From the NCBI GenBank assembly GCA_002494125.1, contig DLBD01000142.1, positions 1 through 10,818 of the forward strand: 10,818 nt of DNA. Reading direction: 5' to 3'. The DNA comes from Ruminococcaceae bacterium UBA7030 (GTDB lineage Bacteria; Bacillota; Clostridia; Oscillospirales; Acutalibacteraceae). Of this stretch, positions 1 through 8,000 are shown piece after piece. The notes below the pieces were generated by a model, which was given only the letters and a program-made list of their open reading frames with translations, ran no database searches and was not told the DNA's origin. How positions within the stretch are numbered: position 1 is the stretch's first letter; each line of letters begins with the position of its first letter. Both the position numbers and the translations under genes were made by a program.

Positions 1-1
1 A

Positions 2-199
2 GGTTATTATCAGGAATGGGGCAAAGAGCCCGTTAAAATGACACCCGGTACGGTTATTAACATTCCTGCTGAGGTTAAGCATTGGCACGGCGCAGCGCCG
101 GACAGCTGGTTTGCACACCTCGCAATCGAAATCAAGGGCGATGATGCAAACACACAGTGGTGCGAAAAAGTGTCAGATGAAGATTATAAAAAGTTATAA
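2..199 (+). CDS. Cupin-domain protein, C-terminal fragment (5' end outside window)
   Basis: An open frame enters from the left edge and ends at TAA 197-199, leaving 65 residues. The fragment contains PGTVINIPAEVKHWHGA, which fits the second conserved cupin motif (G-x5-P-x-G, then histidines on the following strands). The HWH histidines would be metal ligands in a canonical cupin barrel. The tail WCEKVSDEDYKKL resembles the ends of small cupin proteins that occur alone or fused to a carboxymuconolactone decarboxylase-like (AhpD-fold) domain. Which of these applies cannot be decided because the N-terminal part is missing, so no substrate or reaction is assigned. The gene is followed seven bases later by a strong intrinsic terminator, so it ends its transcription unit. 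Confidence 0.8.
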   Translation, partial: GYYQEWGKEPVKMTPGTVINIPAEVKHWHGAAPDSWFAHLAIEIKGDDANTQWCEKVSDEDYKKL

Positions 200-205
200 T
201 AGACA

Positions 206-246
206 AGACTTGGTAACCGCTTGCGGTTGCCAAGTCTTTTGTTTTA
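206..246 (+). terminator. Intrinsic terminator of the cupin gene
   Basis: AGACTTGG (206-213) pairs with CCAAGTCT (230-237). The stem continues through a T-G wobble and AACC/GGTT plus one G-C pair to a four-base loop (CTTG, 220-223), about 14 pairs in all. A T-rich tail, TTTTGTTTTA, follows. Position right after the cupin stop codon and the long perfect stem make this a convincing rho-independent terminator. Its 3' arm also contains the -35 box of the next promoter. Confidence 0.9.
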
Positions 247-255
247 TGCTATTAT
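227..255 (+). promoter_or_regulatory. Predicted sigma-A promoter for the transglutaminase/symporter operon
   Basis: TTGCCA (227-232) and TATTAT (250-255) are separated by exactly 17 bases and lie about 50 bases before the GTG start at 305. The -35 box overlaps the 3' arm of the upstream terminator hairpin. The spacing and box matches are good, but this is a pattern match only. Confidence 0.6.
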
Positions 256-304
256 ATTAAACAGATATAAGTTTATTTGTTTATCATACAGCGGGGGGAT
301 TGCT

Positions 305-1756
305 GTGAAAAACAAGTTTATAAGCATAATAATATCACTTGCATTGGTAGTAATACTTATTTTACCGATGTTTTCTTTTGCTGCAGTAGAAAGCGGAGAA
401 GGGGAGGCAACGCTTTTGCAGGAGGGCGAGTTTGAGCTTGAGAGTGCTTCGAAGTCTGTGCAAAACGCCACCTCTGTTTCTTCCTCTCAGGTTGCGTATG
501 ACTATATTTACAACAGTCTGAAAAATGTCAGCTCAAGTTTCAATATGACGCTTTACAGACTTAGTGCAAAGGATTTCTCGGCGCTGTATTCCGATGTTAT
601 AAACGACAATCCCGACCTTTTTTATGTTTCAAGCTCGTTTGGATATTATGTTTATCAAAGCAGCGGAATTGTCACAACCGTGAACCCGCTTTATGTTATG
701 TCGGAAAATGAGATTGAAGAGGGAAAGAAAATCTTTGACGCCGGTGTTGCGCTTGCGCTTTCACAGGTTGATAACACAATGAATGATTTTCAGAAGGCGG
801 TAGTTATTCACGACTATATATGCACACTTGCGGCATATCCTGCGCTTGTAGGTGAAAACGGCGAAGACCTTGACAAGGATATTTACCACAGTGCTTACGG
901 CTTTTTCTACGACAGAAATATAGTTTGCGCCGGTTATTCGCTTATATATTCCTATATTATGAATCAGCTTGGTATAGACTGCTGCTATGTTGCGTCAGTT
1001 GATATGAAACACGCTTGGAACAAAATTAAAATCGACGGTTACTGGTACAATGTCGATTTAACCTTTGACGACTTCAATTTTATAGCGCAGCGTAATACAT
1101 ACGGTTCTGTTAAGCACGACTGTTTTCTAAAAAGCGACAGCTATTTTGCAAGCGAGAGCGGATCTTACCATTACGATGGAAAAACCTATGATACCTGCGA
1201 CTGCACAAGCACTCTTTATGACGATGCGTTCTTTAACGACGTAAATACAAGAATTTATGCCGTTGACGGATATACATATTATCTTGACCCGATTTATGAC
1301 AGTCATCAGGCAAAGCTTATGAAAAGAGCTTCCGACGGCACTGAAACTCAGGTAAGCTATACTTTTACCGGTGCAACAAGTGTTTTCACAAGCTATGTCA
1401 AAGATTCAAGCGGCACACAGCACGAGGTTAGTTTTAACGAAATACTTGTAAAGCTTCTCTATATGGATTCACGGTTTTATGTTGCGGCGTCACAGATGAT
1501 TTACTCGGTAACTCCTGACGAAAAAAGGTATATAATTAAAAATCCTATTGAATATTACCCTTGCGGTATCGGTGAAAATGAAAATGGCAATCTTGTCTAT
1601 CAGGTATATGGTGAAGAAACCGTTTATGAGCTTAATAAGAAGGAGTACTTTGACACGTATCTTAATACTCCGACATCAAGCACGTATCATAACTATCCTG
1701 ACATAAATCTTGACGGGCACATAAACGCAAAGGATTTTGCTTCAATTAATAATTAA
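305..1756 (+). CDS. Secreted transglutaminase-like cysteine protein with terminal half-dockerin
   Basis: A 483-residue protein. The GTG at 305 is chosen because GGGGGG at 293-298 is correctly spaced and the next residues (VKNKF, then a hydrophobic run to about residue 25, PMFSFA) make a standard signal peptide. An upstream in-frame TTG at 221 lies inside the terminator stem and is rejected. After a Ser-rich linker there is an N-terminal helical region (about 60-170) with the INDNPDLFYV signature seen in Clostridia transglutaminase-like exoproteins. The transglutaminase-like triad reads Cys208 (IVCAGYS), His236 (MKHAWN) and Asp251 (YNVDLTFDD). Residues 300-455 are beta-rich with repeated YYL/KLMKR-like strands. 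Residues 466-477 (DINLDGHINAKD) form one dockerin-type calcium loop, three residues before which the family's second loop would still be missing: the protein stops at 483. The likely role is peptide or isopeptide-bond cleavage or crosslinking outside the cell; the substrate is unknown. The symporter gene follows after 25 bases. Confidence 0.85.
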   Translation: MKNKFISIIISLALVVILILPMFSFAAVESGEGEATLLQEGEFELESASKSVQNATSVSSSQVAYDYIYNSLKNVSSSFNMTLYRLSAKDFSALYSDVINDNPDLFYVSSSFGYYVYQSSGIVTTVNPLYVMSENEIEEGKKIFDAGVALALSQVDNTMNDFQKAVVIHDYICTLAAYPALVGENGEDLDKDIYHSAYGFFYDRNIVCAGYSLIYSYIMNQLGIDCCYVASVDMKHAWNKIKIDGYWYNVDLTFDDFNFIAQRNTYGSVKHDCFLKSDSYFASESGSYHYDGKTYDTCDCTSTLYDDAFFNDVNTRIYAVDGYTYYLDPIYDSHQAKLMKRASDGTETQVSYTFTGATSVFTSYVKDSSGTQHEVSFNEILVKLLYMDSRFYVAASQMIYSVTPDEKRYIIKNPIEYYPCGIGENENGNLVYQVYGEETVYELNKKEYFDTYLNTPTSSTYHNYPDINLDGHINAKDFASINN

Positions 1757-1781
1757 TCTTTAGTGAAAAGAGGGATATATA

Positions 1782-3215
1782 TTGAAAAAGGAGAAGGCTG
1801 CCGACGTAAATCAGCATCCTAACAAAATCGGCATTAAGGAAGCTATGGGATATATGCTCGGGGATTCGGGCAATCTCTTTGTTCTTACTTACGTTTCATC
1901 CTTCCTTAAGGTGTTCTATACCGAAATACTCGGAATCAATACCACAAAGGCTGCAAGACTTTTTCTTGTAACAAGGCTCTGGGACGCGATTAACGACCCT
2001 ATTTGGGGTGCGATTGTCGCAAAGCGTCCGCCGAAAAAGGACGGTAAGTACCGACCGTATCTTAAGTGGATTGCAATACCCGTTGCGCTTGCCCAGCTTG
2101 CCTGCTTCTATGATATTACGAGGCACACCTCAAGCCCTGCAATTATTCTTATATTTGCATATGTAACATACATTTCATTCGGTATGCTTTACACGGGAAT
2201 CAATGTTCCGTTCGGCTCGCTTGCGTCAGTTATTACCGATGACCCCGAGGGAAGAACTCTTCTTTCAACCTTCCGTTCAATCGGCGGAGGTATCGGCGGT
2301 GCGGCGCCTCTTCTTTTGGCACCGTTTATTATTTATACAAAAAAGACGGACGCCTTTGGTAATGAGTATAATGTTGCGGACAGCGGCGGTATGTTCAAGT
2401 TTGCGCTTGCAATGGCAATCTGCGCAATCGTTTTCTACCTTGCCTGCTACGGCACTACTAAAGAAAGAGTTAAGTCCGAGCTTCATCCGCATATTGATAT
2501 TAAAAGCGCATATGCAGGTATGATTAAAAGCCGACCGTTCATTGTGCTTGCCGTTACAGGCGTGCTTATAAGCGGACAGCTTCAGTTTGCATCTCTTAAT
2601 CAGTATCTTTATAAAAACTATTTTTGTAATACTAACCTTTCGGTTATCGGCTCAATAGCGCAATATCTTCCTATGGCGCTTATGATACCCGTAACACCCA
2701 TACTTGTTAAAAAATTCGGCAAAAAAGAGCTTGCAGGCTTCGGTTCGCTTTTCTCAGCTCTTGCCGCAATCGCCTGTTATTTAATCAAGCCGAGACCCGA
2801 CCAGCCATGGATATTTATGGTTGTGCTTTTTATAATCGGTTTTGGTTATTCGTTTGTTTCAATTACAAACTGGGCGGTTGTCGCCGATGTTATCGACTAT
2901 CAGTTTGTAAAGACGGGCGTTAAAAGCGAAAGTGCAATATACGCAGTTTATACCCTTTGCAGAAAGTTTGGACAGACCATCGCCGACTTCGGAGGACTTA
3001 TGCTTCTCGGCAAGGTCGGATACGAGGTTGAGGTTATGTCAAATGCCGGCTACGTCAAGGGAGTGAGCGAGGGTATTCTTACAATCTGTACTGCAATCCC
3101 CGCAGTTACATATACGCTTATTTATATCCTCTACCGCTTTGCATATCCGCTGACTAAGGAAAAGCTTGAGCCTATTTATAAAGAGGTCAGAGCGGCAAAC
3201 GCAGCAGAAGAATAA
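1782..3215 (+). CDS. GPH-family sugar:cation symporter (MFS superfamily)
   Basis: A 477-residue polytopic membrane protein of normal length for the glycoside-pentoside-hexuronide:cation symporter family (MelB/GusB/XynP-like), with about 12 hydrophobic segments. Family landmarks are visible: the N-terminal GYMLGDSGN helix, TRLWDAINDPIWG (65-76) followed by the loop KKDGKYRPYLKW, NVPFGSLASVITDD (141-154) before R158, and in the second half ADVIDYQFVKTG (368-379) with the helix CRKFG (393-397). Members carry sugars or glycosides in with Na+ or H+; the substrate cannot be read from sequence. The start is a TTG at 1782, supported by AGAGGG (1768-1773) eight bases upstream; no ATG lies near the right place. 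It lies 25 bases behind the transglutaminase gene and is probably cotranscribed. No glycosidase is adjacent, which is unusual for this family. Confidence 0.88.
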   Translation: MKKEKAADVNQHPNKIGIKEAMGYMLGDSGNLFVLTYVSSFLKVFYTEILGINTTKAARLFLVTRLWDAINDPIWGAIVAKRPPKKDGKYRPYLKWIAIPVALAQLACFYDITRHTSSPAIILIFAYVTYISFGMLYTGINVPFGSLASVITDDPEGRTLLSTFRSIGGGIGGAAPLLLAPFIIYTKKTDAFGNEYNVADSGGMFKFALAMAICAIVFYLACYGTTKERVKSELHPHIDIKSAYAGMIKSRPFIVLAVTGVLISGQLQFASLNQYLYKNYFCNTNLSVIGSIAQYLPMALMIPVTPILVKKFGKKELAGFGSLFSALAAIACYLIKPRPDQPWIFMVVLFIIGFGYSFVSITNWAVVADVIDYQFVKTGVKSESAIYAVYTLCRKFGQTIADFGGLMLLGKVGYEVEVMSNAGYVKGVSEGILTICTAIPAVTYTLIYILYRFAYPLTKEKLEPIYKEVRAANAAEE

Positions 3216-3220
3216 ACAAA

Positions 3221-3250
3221 AAGAAGGATGATTCATCATCCTTCTTTTTT
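3221..3250. terminator. Bidirectional intrinsic terminator between convergent genes
   Basis: AAGAAGGATGA (3221-3231) and TCATCCTTCTT (3236-3246) form a perfect 11-bp stem with a TTCA loop. T's follow on the + strand (3245-3250), and A-rich sequence before the stem (3214-3222) gives a T-tract on the - strand. It begins five bases after the symporter stop and 13 bases beyond the GDPD stop, so one hairpin can end both transcripts. Confidence 0.9.
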
Positions 3251-3259
3251 GTGCTTTAT

Positions 3260-4123
3260 TTAGTAAAGTACGCTGTTTGTTGTAATATATTTTGTGCCGG
3301 CGTTTGCAATCTTTTCGATTTTGTCAAGGTCGTCAACCGCCCAGGTGGCTGTGACAAGACCTGCCTCGTGGCACTTTCTTATTCTTGCGCAGTCGTTTTC
3401 AAGGTTTCTTTCGTCGTTACCGTCGTAGCTTATACCGCAGTTTTCAACCGAAAGAGCTCTTTCTATCTGTTTATCCTTGATGTCGTAAACAAGGTAGAAT
3501 AAGTCGTTATCGCAAAGCTTTCTCATCTTTACTATATCAGCAAAGCTGAAAGCAATGTACTGAACGTCAATGTTGTATCTTGATGCAATTTCAACAAGCT
3601 CGTCAAAATGCATAATAGTGTGGTTATACTTGATTTCAACTACTGCGGTCATTGAGTATTTTTCACACGCTTCAAAGAATTCTTCAAGCTTGCATACCTT
3701 AAGGTTTGGATACTTGTCGATGTTGTGACCGTTTGAGTAGTTGTATTTCATAAGCTGGTCGTAGGTCATAAGCTCAATATAACCGCTTTTGTCCATCATA
3801 CGGTATGTAACAGGGTCGTGATGAAGCACCCAAACGCCGTCGATAGTTCTGTAAATATCACACTCGGCACCCCAGAAGCCTGCCTTTCCTGCCTCTTCGT
3901 AAGCGGGAAGAGTGTTTTCAGGGGCAACTGCTCTGTATCCGCGGTGAGCAATAAGCTTGATATCTTCCTTGTCTTCAATTTGAGTGTTTTTGATGCTGTC
4001 AATTTTATACGGCACAAGCTTGCAGTAATCCTTGTACCATTCGAGCCATTTAATACCGGCTTCAATTCCCATACCTGCACCGACTAAAGCGGCAGCGCCT
4101 AAAAGTTTTTTGACCTTACCCAT
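3260..4123 (-). CDS. Membrane-anchored glycerophosphodiester phosphodiesterase family protein
   Basis: A 287-residue GDPD-family protein. GDPDs hydrolyse deacylated phospholipids (glycerophosphodiesters) to sn-glycerol 3-phosphate and an alcohol. The family signature is intact: LIAHRGYRAVAPENT holds His60, Arg61 and Glu69; AECDIYRT holds Glu87 and Asp89; LHHDP holds His102, the second catalytic His; VVEIK holds Glu163. The HRG pair, the ExD metal ligands and the second His indicate an active metal-dependent enzyme. Residues 7-24 (LLGAAALVGAGMGIEAGI) are hydrophobic and could be a membrane anchor or uncleaved signal, followed by a WLEWYKDY stretch. The ATG at 4123 has GGAGGT six bases upstream. 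It is divergent from the membrane protein/PI-PLC pair and convergent with the symporter. Whether the enzyme faces inside or outside is not shown by the sequence, nor is the head-group preference. Confidence 0.9.
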   Translation of the reverse strand: MGKVKKLLGAAALVGAGMGIEAGIKWLEWYKDYCKLVPYKIDSIKNTQIEDKEDIKLIAHRGYRAVAPENTLPAYEEAGKAGFWGAECDIYRTIDGVWVLHHDPVTYRMMDKSGYIELMTYDQLMKYNYSNGHNIDKYPNLKVCKLEEFFEACEKYSMTAVVEIKYNHTIMHFDELVEIASRYNIDVQYIAFSFADIVKMRKLCDNDLFYLVYDIKDKQIERALSVENCGISYDGNDERNLENDCARIRKCHEAGLVTATWAVDDLDKIEKIANAGTKYITTNSVLY

Positions 4124-4159
4124 AATGTACCTCCGAAAGATGTTTTATCATTTGCCGTT

Positions 4160-4188
4160 ATTATAACACTATTAATAATTCAATTCAA
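4160..4188 (-). promoter_or_regulatory. Predicted sigma-A promoter for the GDPD gene
   Basis: On the - strand, TTGAAT (4183-4188) is followed after exactly 17 bases by a perfect TATAAT (4160-4165). Transcription would start about 25-30 bases before the ATG at 4123, leaving room for the GGAGGT ribosome site (4129-4134). Confidence 0.7.
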
Positions 4189-4210
4189 GTAATATGATGA
4201 ATTATAAATA

Positions 4211-4239
4211 TTGCTCAAATGAAAATTTTATGATAAAAT
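4211..4239 (+). promoter_or_regulatory. Predicted promoter for the membrane protein/PI-PLC pair
   Basis: TTGCTC (4211-4216) and TAAAAT (4234-4239) are 17 bases apart. The -10 box lies inside a perfect 15-bp palindrome, ATTTTAT-G-ATAAAAT (4225-4239). Transcription would begin close to 4246, only about 10 bases before the ATG at 4255, so the leader would be extremely short and the weak GGTGG (4246-4250) site would lie at the very 5' end. The -35 match is modest. Confidence 0.45.
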
Positions 4240-4254
4240 AGTATTGGTGGTATA

Positions 4255-5043
4255 ATGCAGTTTTATGGTTTATTTGAAAAAATAATAAACTATATACCCG
4301 ACAGCTTTACTATTGTGAGGGAGTATATTTATATTGCTTTGCCCTTTGTCCTGATGGCGTGTGCTCTTTTCACCGCATTTTTCGGGCTTAAGTGCGCAGG
4401 GCTTTGGTGCGCTGCAACCTTTTTCGGTATCGGCACCTCGCTTACGGCTTATTACATACTTCCCGCTGTAAATTATAACGATGTGATGTTCTGGATTATG
4501 GGCGGCGTGTGCCTTCTTGTCGGAATACTGTGCGCATATTTTTCAAAATATCTTTTCAGAGCGCAGCTTGTTGTGTCAAACTTTGCGCTTGTATATGCTT
4601 CACTACCTGCGTTTATTGTGTTTCTCGGCGATATTCCGTCGAAGATTGTAAGCGCAATAGTAGCAGGAGCTATGGCATTTCTTAATATTAAATACAAATA
4701 TCTTTTTGTGCTTCTTACAACCTCCTTCAGCGGCTCGTTTATTTTCTGGGAGGTTATTGAAAACAGATATAATATCAAGTATACCTTTGTCTATGCGATT
4801 ATTATGGGCGTTTTAGCATTTGCTTTCCAGTGCTATATGAACAGAAAGCAGATTAAAGACACGTATAAGGACGTTAAGAAAAAATATAAAAAGACAAAGG
4901 ACGAGGGAGAAAAAATCATCACAAAGCTTGAGGATGAATTTGAAAAGGAAAAAGAAAAGCTCAGTCATCACAATAATAATGATGAAATGAATCAAACTGA
5001 AATCGATTATGAAAAGGAGGAGTCAGCATGCGAAAAAGAATGA
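4255..5043 (+). CDS. Seven-helix membrane protein (DUF4203/TMEM198-like) with charged tail
   Basis: A 262-residue protein with about seven hydrophobic helices, roughly at residues 25-44, 48-68, 77-97, 103-123, 130-146, 148-167 and 176-194. A strongly charged Lys/Glu-rich, coiled-coil-prone tail follows (195-262), ending in EKEESACEKE. Evenly spaced Gly/Ala-rich helices resemble the DUF4203 (TMEM198-like) family, whose biochemical role is not established; that assignment is by eye and uncertain. By the positive-inside rule the Lys-rich tail is probably cytoplasmic. The start at 4255 has only GGTGG four bases upstream, a weak site; the next Met (residue 34) lies inside the first helix and would destroy it. 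The 3' end overlaps the PI-PLC gene by 16 bases and contains its AAGGAGG site, which implies translational coupling. A role in handling or exporting the PI-PLC protein is conceivable but is inference from position only. Confidence 0.75.
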   Translation: MQFYGLFEKIINYIPDSFTIVREYIYIALPFVLMACALFTAFFGLKCAGLWCAATFFGIGTSLTAYYILPAVNYNDVMFWIMGGVCLLVGILCAYFSKYLFRAQLVVSNFALVYASLPAFIVFLGDIPSKIVSAIVAGAMAFLNIKYKYLFVLLTTSFSGSFIFWEVIENRYNIKYTFVYAIIMGVLAFAFQCYMNRKQIKDTYKDVKKKYKKTKDEGEKIITKLEDEFEKEKEKLSHHNNNDEMNQTEIDYEKEESACEKE

Positions 5044-8000
5044 TATCACTTGCGCTTTCACTTTTGCTTGCCGTGACAAGCGCTATAGCGCCTTTCGGTG
5101 CGTTTGTAGCGTCTTCTTATGAAACCGCAACCACTCTGTCGGATGTTTCCATGTCAGACTGGATGAGCGCCATAAGAGGTGAAACAAGGCTTACAGAAAT
5201 AACTATTCCGGGCACTCATGACTCCTGTGCAAGAAAATTTGCAAATGAAGATGTTTTCGGCATCCTATCCGGAATATCAAAATGCCAAAGTCTCAATATC
5301 ACCGAGCAGCTTGACGCAGGTATAAGATGGCTTGACGTGAGGTGCGAGGTTGATGCAAGTACATATTCGGTAAAGACTGTTCACGGCTCGACTGACTGCT
5401 GGAACGGTAACGACTATTACTATCTTGATTATGTATTTCAGGATGTTTACAACTGGCTTGACGCTCACCCGAGTGAAACCGTTCTTATCTGTATAAAAGA
5501 GGATGACGGTGACAACGGAGTTCCTGCGTTTACAAATGCGATTTACGAGTACATTCACGGTTACGGTCAGGGCAAGTATTTTTACGGCGAAAGCTATAAT
5601 TATAACGATTACTGGTATCTCGGCAAGAGCGTGCCTACTCTTGATGAGGTCAGGGGAAAGTGCGTTTTGTTCAACCGCTTCGACCAGTATATAGGAGATG
5701 AAAGTTCACAGGGAGTTGTTGTTGACGAGGCTGAATCGGGCCAGAAAATCAAGTATAACGATTTTTCGGATTCAACTTATACCGAGCCCGTATATGTCAA
5801 TGTTTACAGCAATAATACCGGTATCGGAACTGCTCATATCCAGGATTATTATAAATGGAATACCGAAAGTAAAATTAAAGCAACCCAGTATATGCTCAGT
5901 CTCGGTCATTACAGGGGAGAGTATTATATCAACTATTCCTCAACGGTTTCCGATTCGACCGCACCAAACCCGCAAAACCTTTCTAAGACGGTAAACGCGG
6001 CTTATCCGACTTTCACCTATACAAAAAATAAGCCGTCGGGTATTTTTGCAATGGACTTTGCAACTGCCGATCTTGCGCGATATATCGTGCTAAATAACGA
6101 AGCGGTTTCAAATATAGTTACGGGCACCGACGGTAATATAAGTTATACCTTAAACCGCCTTACAGGAACTCTTACTGTAAGCGGTAACGGCGCTATGAAT
6201 AACTACGCCTACACGAGTGCAAACGGAGTCAACGGTATGGGCTCAACTGCTCCGTGGGGCGACCAGGCTAAAAATGCTGTTTTTGACGGACAGTACAACA
6301 CCGACATCATTAAAAGCATTGTCGTTGAAGAGGGCGTAACCTCTATCGGCAGCTATGCATTTTACGGATATGACAATGTTACAAGCGTTTCAATTCCAAG
6401 CACTGTTACGTCAATAGGCGAGGGCGCTTTTACAAAATGCGCAAGCCTTGAAAGCGTTGATATTTCAAATACCGCAGTAAGCTCAATCGGTGCTTCGGCA
6501 TTTAAGGACTGCACTGGATTAAAGCGGTTTTATACAGTTTCAAGCCTTACCGATATTGCCGATAACGCTTTCACAAACTCGACGAACTTTACAATGTACG
6601 GCGAGCAGGGTATCCCGTCGCAGACCTATGCAAACGCCAGGTCGATTCCATACGTTGCGACTGATACATATTCTTACAGCGTTAATGTTAAAGCAGGTAA
6701 TACAGTTAAAGAAGCGTCGAATCCGTTTGCGGGCAAGGACTTGTCTAACGGCGTGACAATCAGCTTTAAGCAAAACGCAAAGGTTGACAGGGGCTGGAAC
6801 AACTCCCTTATCACTTTTTCAAGCGGCAGAAATTACGACAACAGATATTTTATTATTATGTCAAACGGCACTATCCTCTTTAACGACGGCAACGGCGGAG
6901 CAGGCGGATGGAACAACTGCTATTTCGATATTAATTCTTCTGACGAGGTTAACACCGTAGGCAGCGGCTGGGTTGATATAGATATCGTGATTTATCCGGA
7001 TAAAAACGGTAATCATATACTTGATTATTATATAAATAAATCACTTGCAAAAACGTATAATCTCAATTTGATTTGTGCTTCGGGTTATCCAAACGGAGTC
7101 AGTGGCTCAAACGGTATTTTCTCCTTCCTTTCAGCAGGGGATATAAATCTTTATTACGGTTCATCCTTCTCAATTTACGATTCTATGGCGGGTACTGCCG
7201 ACAGCTATCTTGATGATGTTTATTTCTATTCTTTTGCAAATGCACCGACAGCCGTTTCGGACAGCGCAGTTTATTTCAACGACTTTAACTCTTCTCTCGG
7301 AGGTAACGCTGTCACAGGCTCACCCGATAACGGCAAGGTGATAACTCACGACACAAGTAATAATGACGGCAGAACGGGCAGTGCGTCATTCCCTTGGGGT
7401 AATAACGGCGGTTCGGCTGCAAACTATATTGCGACTTCAGTAAGTCCGTTTGAAGACGCTGATACCTCAAACGGTCTTACCGTAAGCTTCTGGCAGAGGA
7501 TTAACGGCAATTATTGGGACAATAAACAGTCAATAACCTTTGCTCAGGGCGATACGGGCGAATGTAAGTATTTCACAATCGGCACCGACGGTTATATTCG
7601 TTTCAACAACGGTAACGGAGGCAGCGATTCCTCTCTCAGTAACGCGGGGCTTTATTTCGACTATATCACACCAAATTCAGATATAATCAAGCAGCAGTGG
7701 CAGTTTGTGACTGTTGATATTATTGACGATTATAATTTCAAAGTCTATGTAAACGGCAGGCTTTCAAAGACGGTAAATGTTACGGGTACGTCGCAGTATC
7801 AGTCAACGGGCGGTCTTATGTCCTTCCTTGCAAGCGGTAATACAAAGCTGTATTTCGGCTCGTTTACTCCGTATTGGGGCACCTGCTCGCTTTCGCTTGA
7901 TGATGTTTACTGCTTTGAAGGTTCTCTCTCACCGTCACAGATTGACGCGCTTTACAGATATGAGGTGTCAAATCTTAACGCCGATTATTCGCAAAGCTTT

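Noticed and set aside
221..304. In-frame TTG at 221 as an upstream start of the transglutaminase-like gene
   Set aside because: It lies inside the terminator stem and before the predicted promoter -10 box. The GTG at 305 has a strong ribosome site and directly begins a signal peptide.
2203..2523. 106-codon alternative + frame within the symporter gene
   Set aside because: The composition is Arg/Leu/Ser-rich as expected of an out-of-frame reading, and it lies wholly inside a clearly conserved membrane protein.
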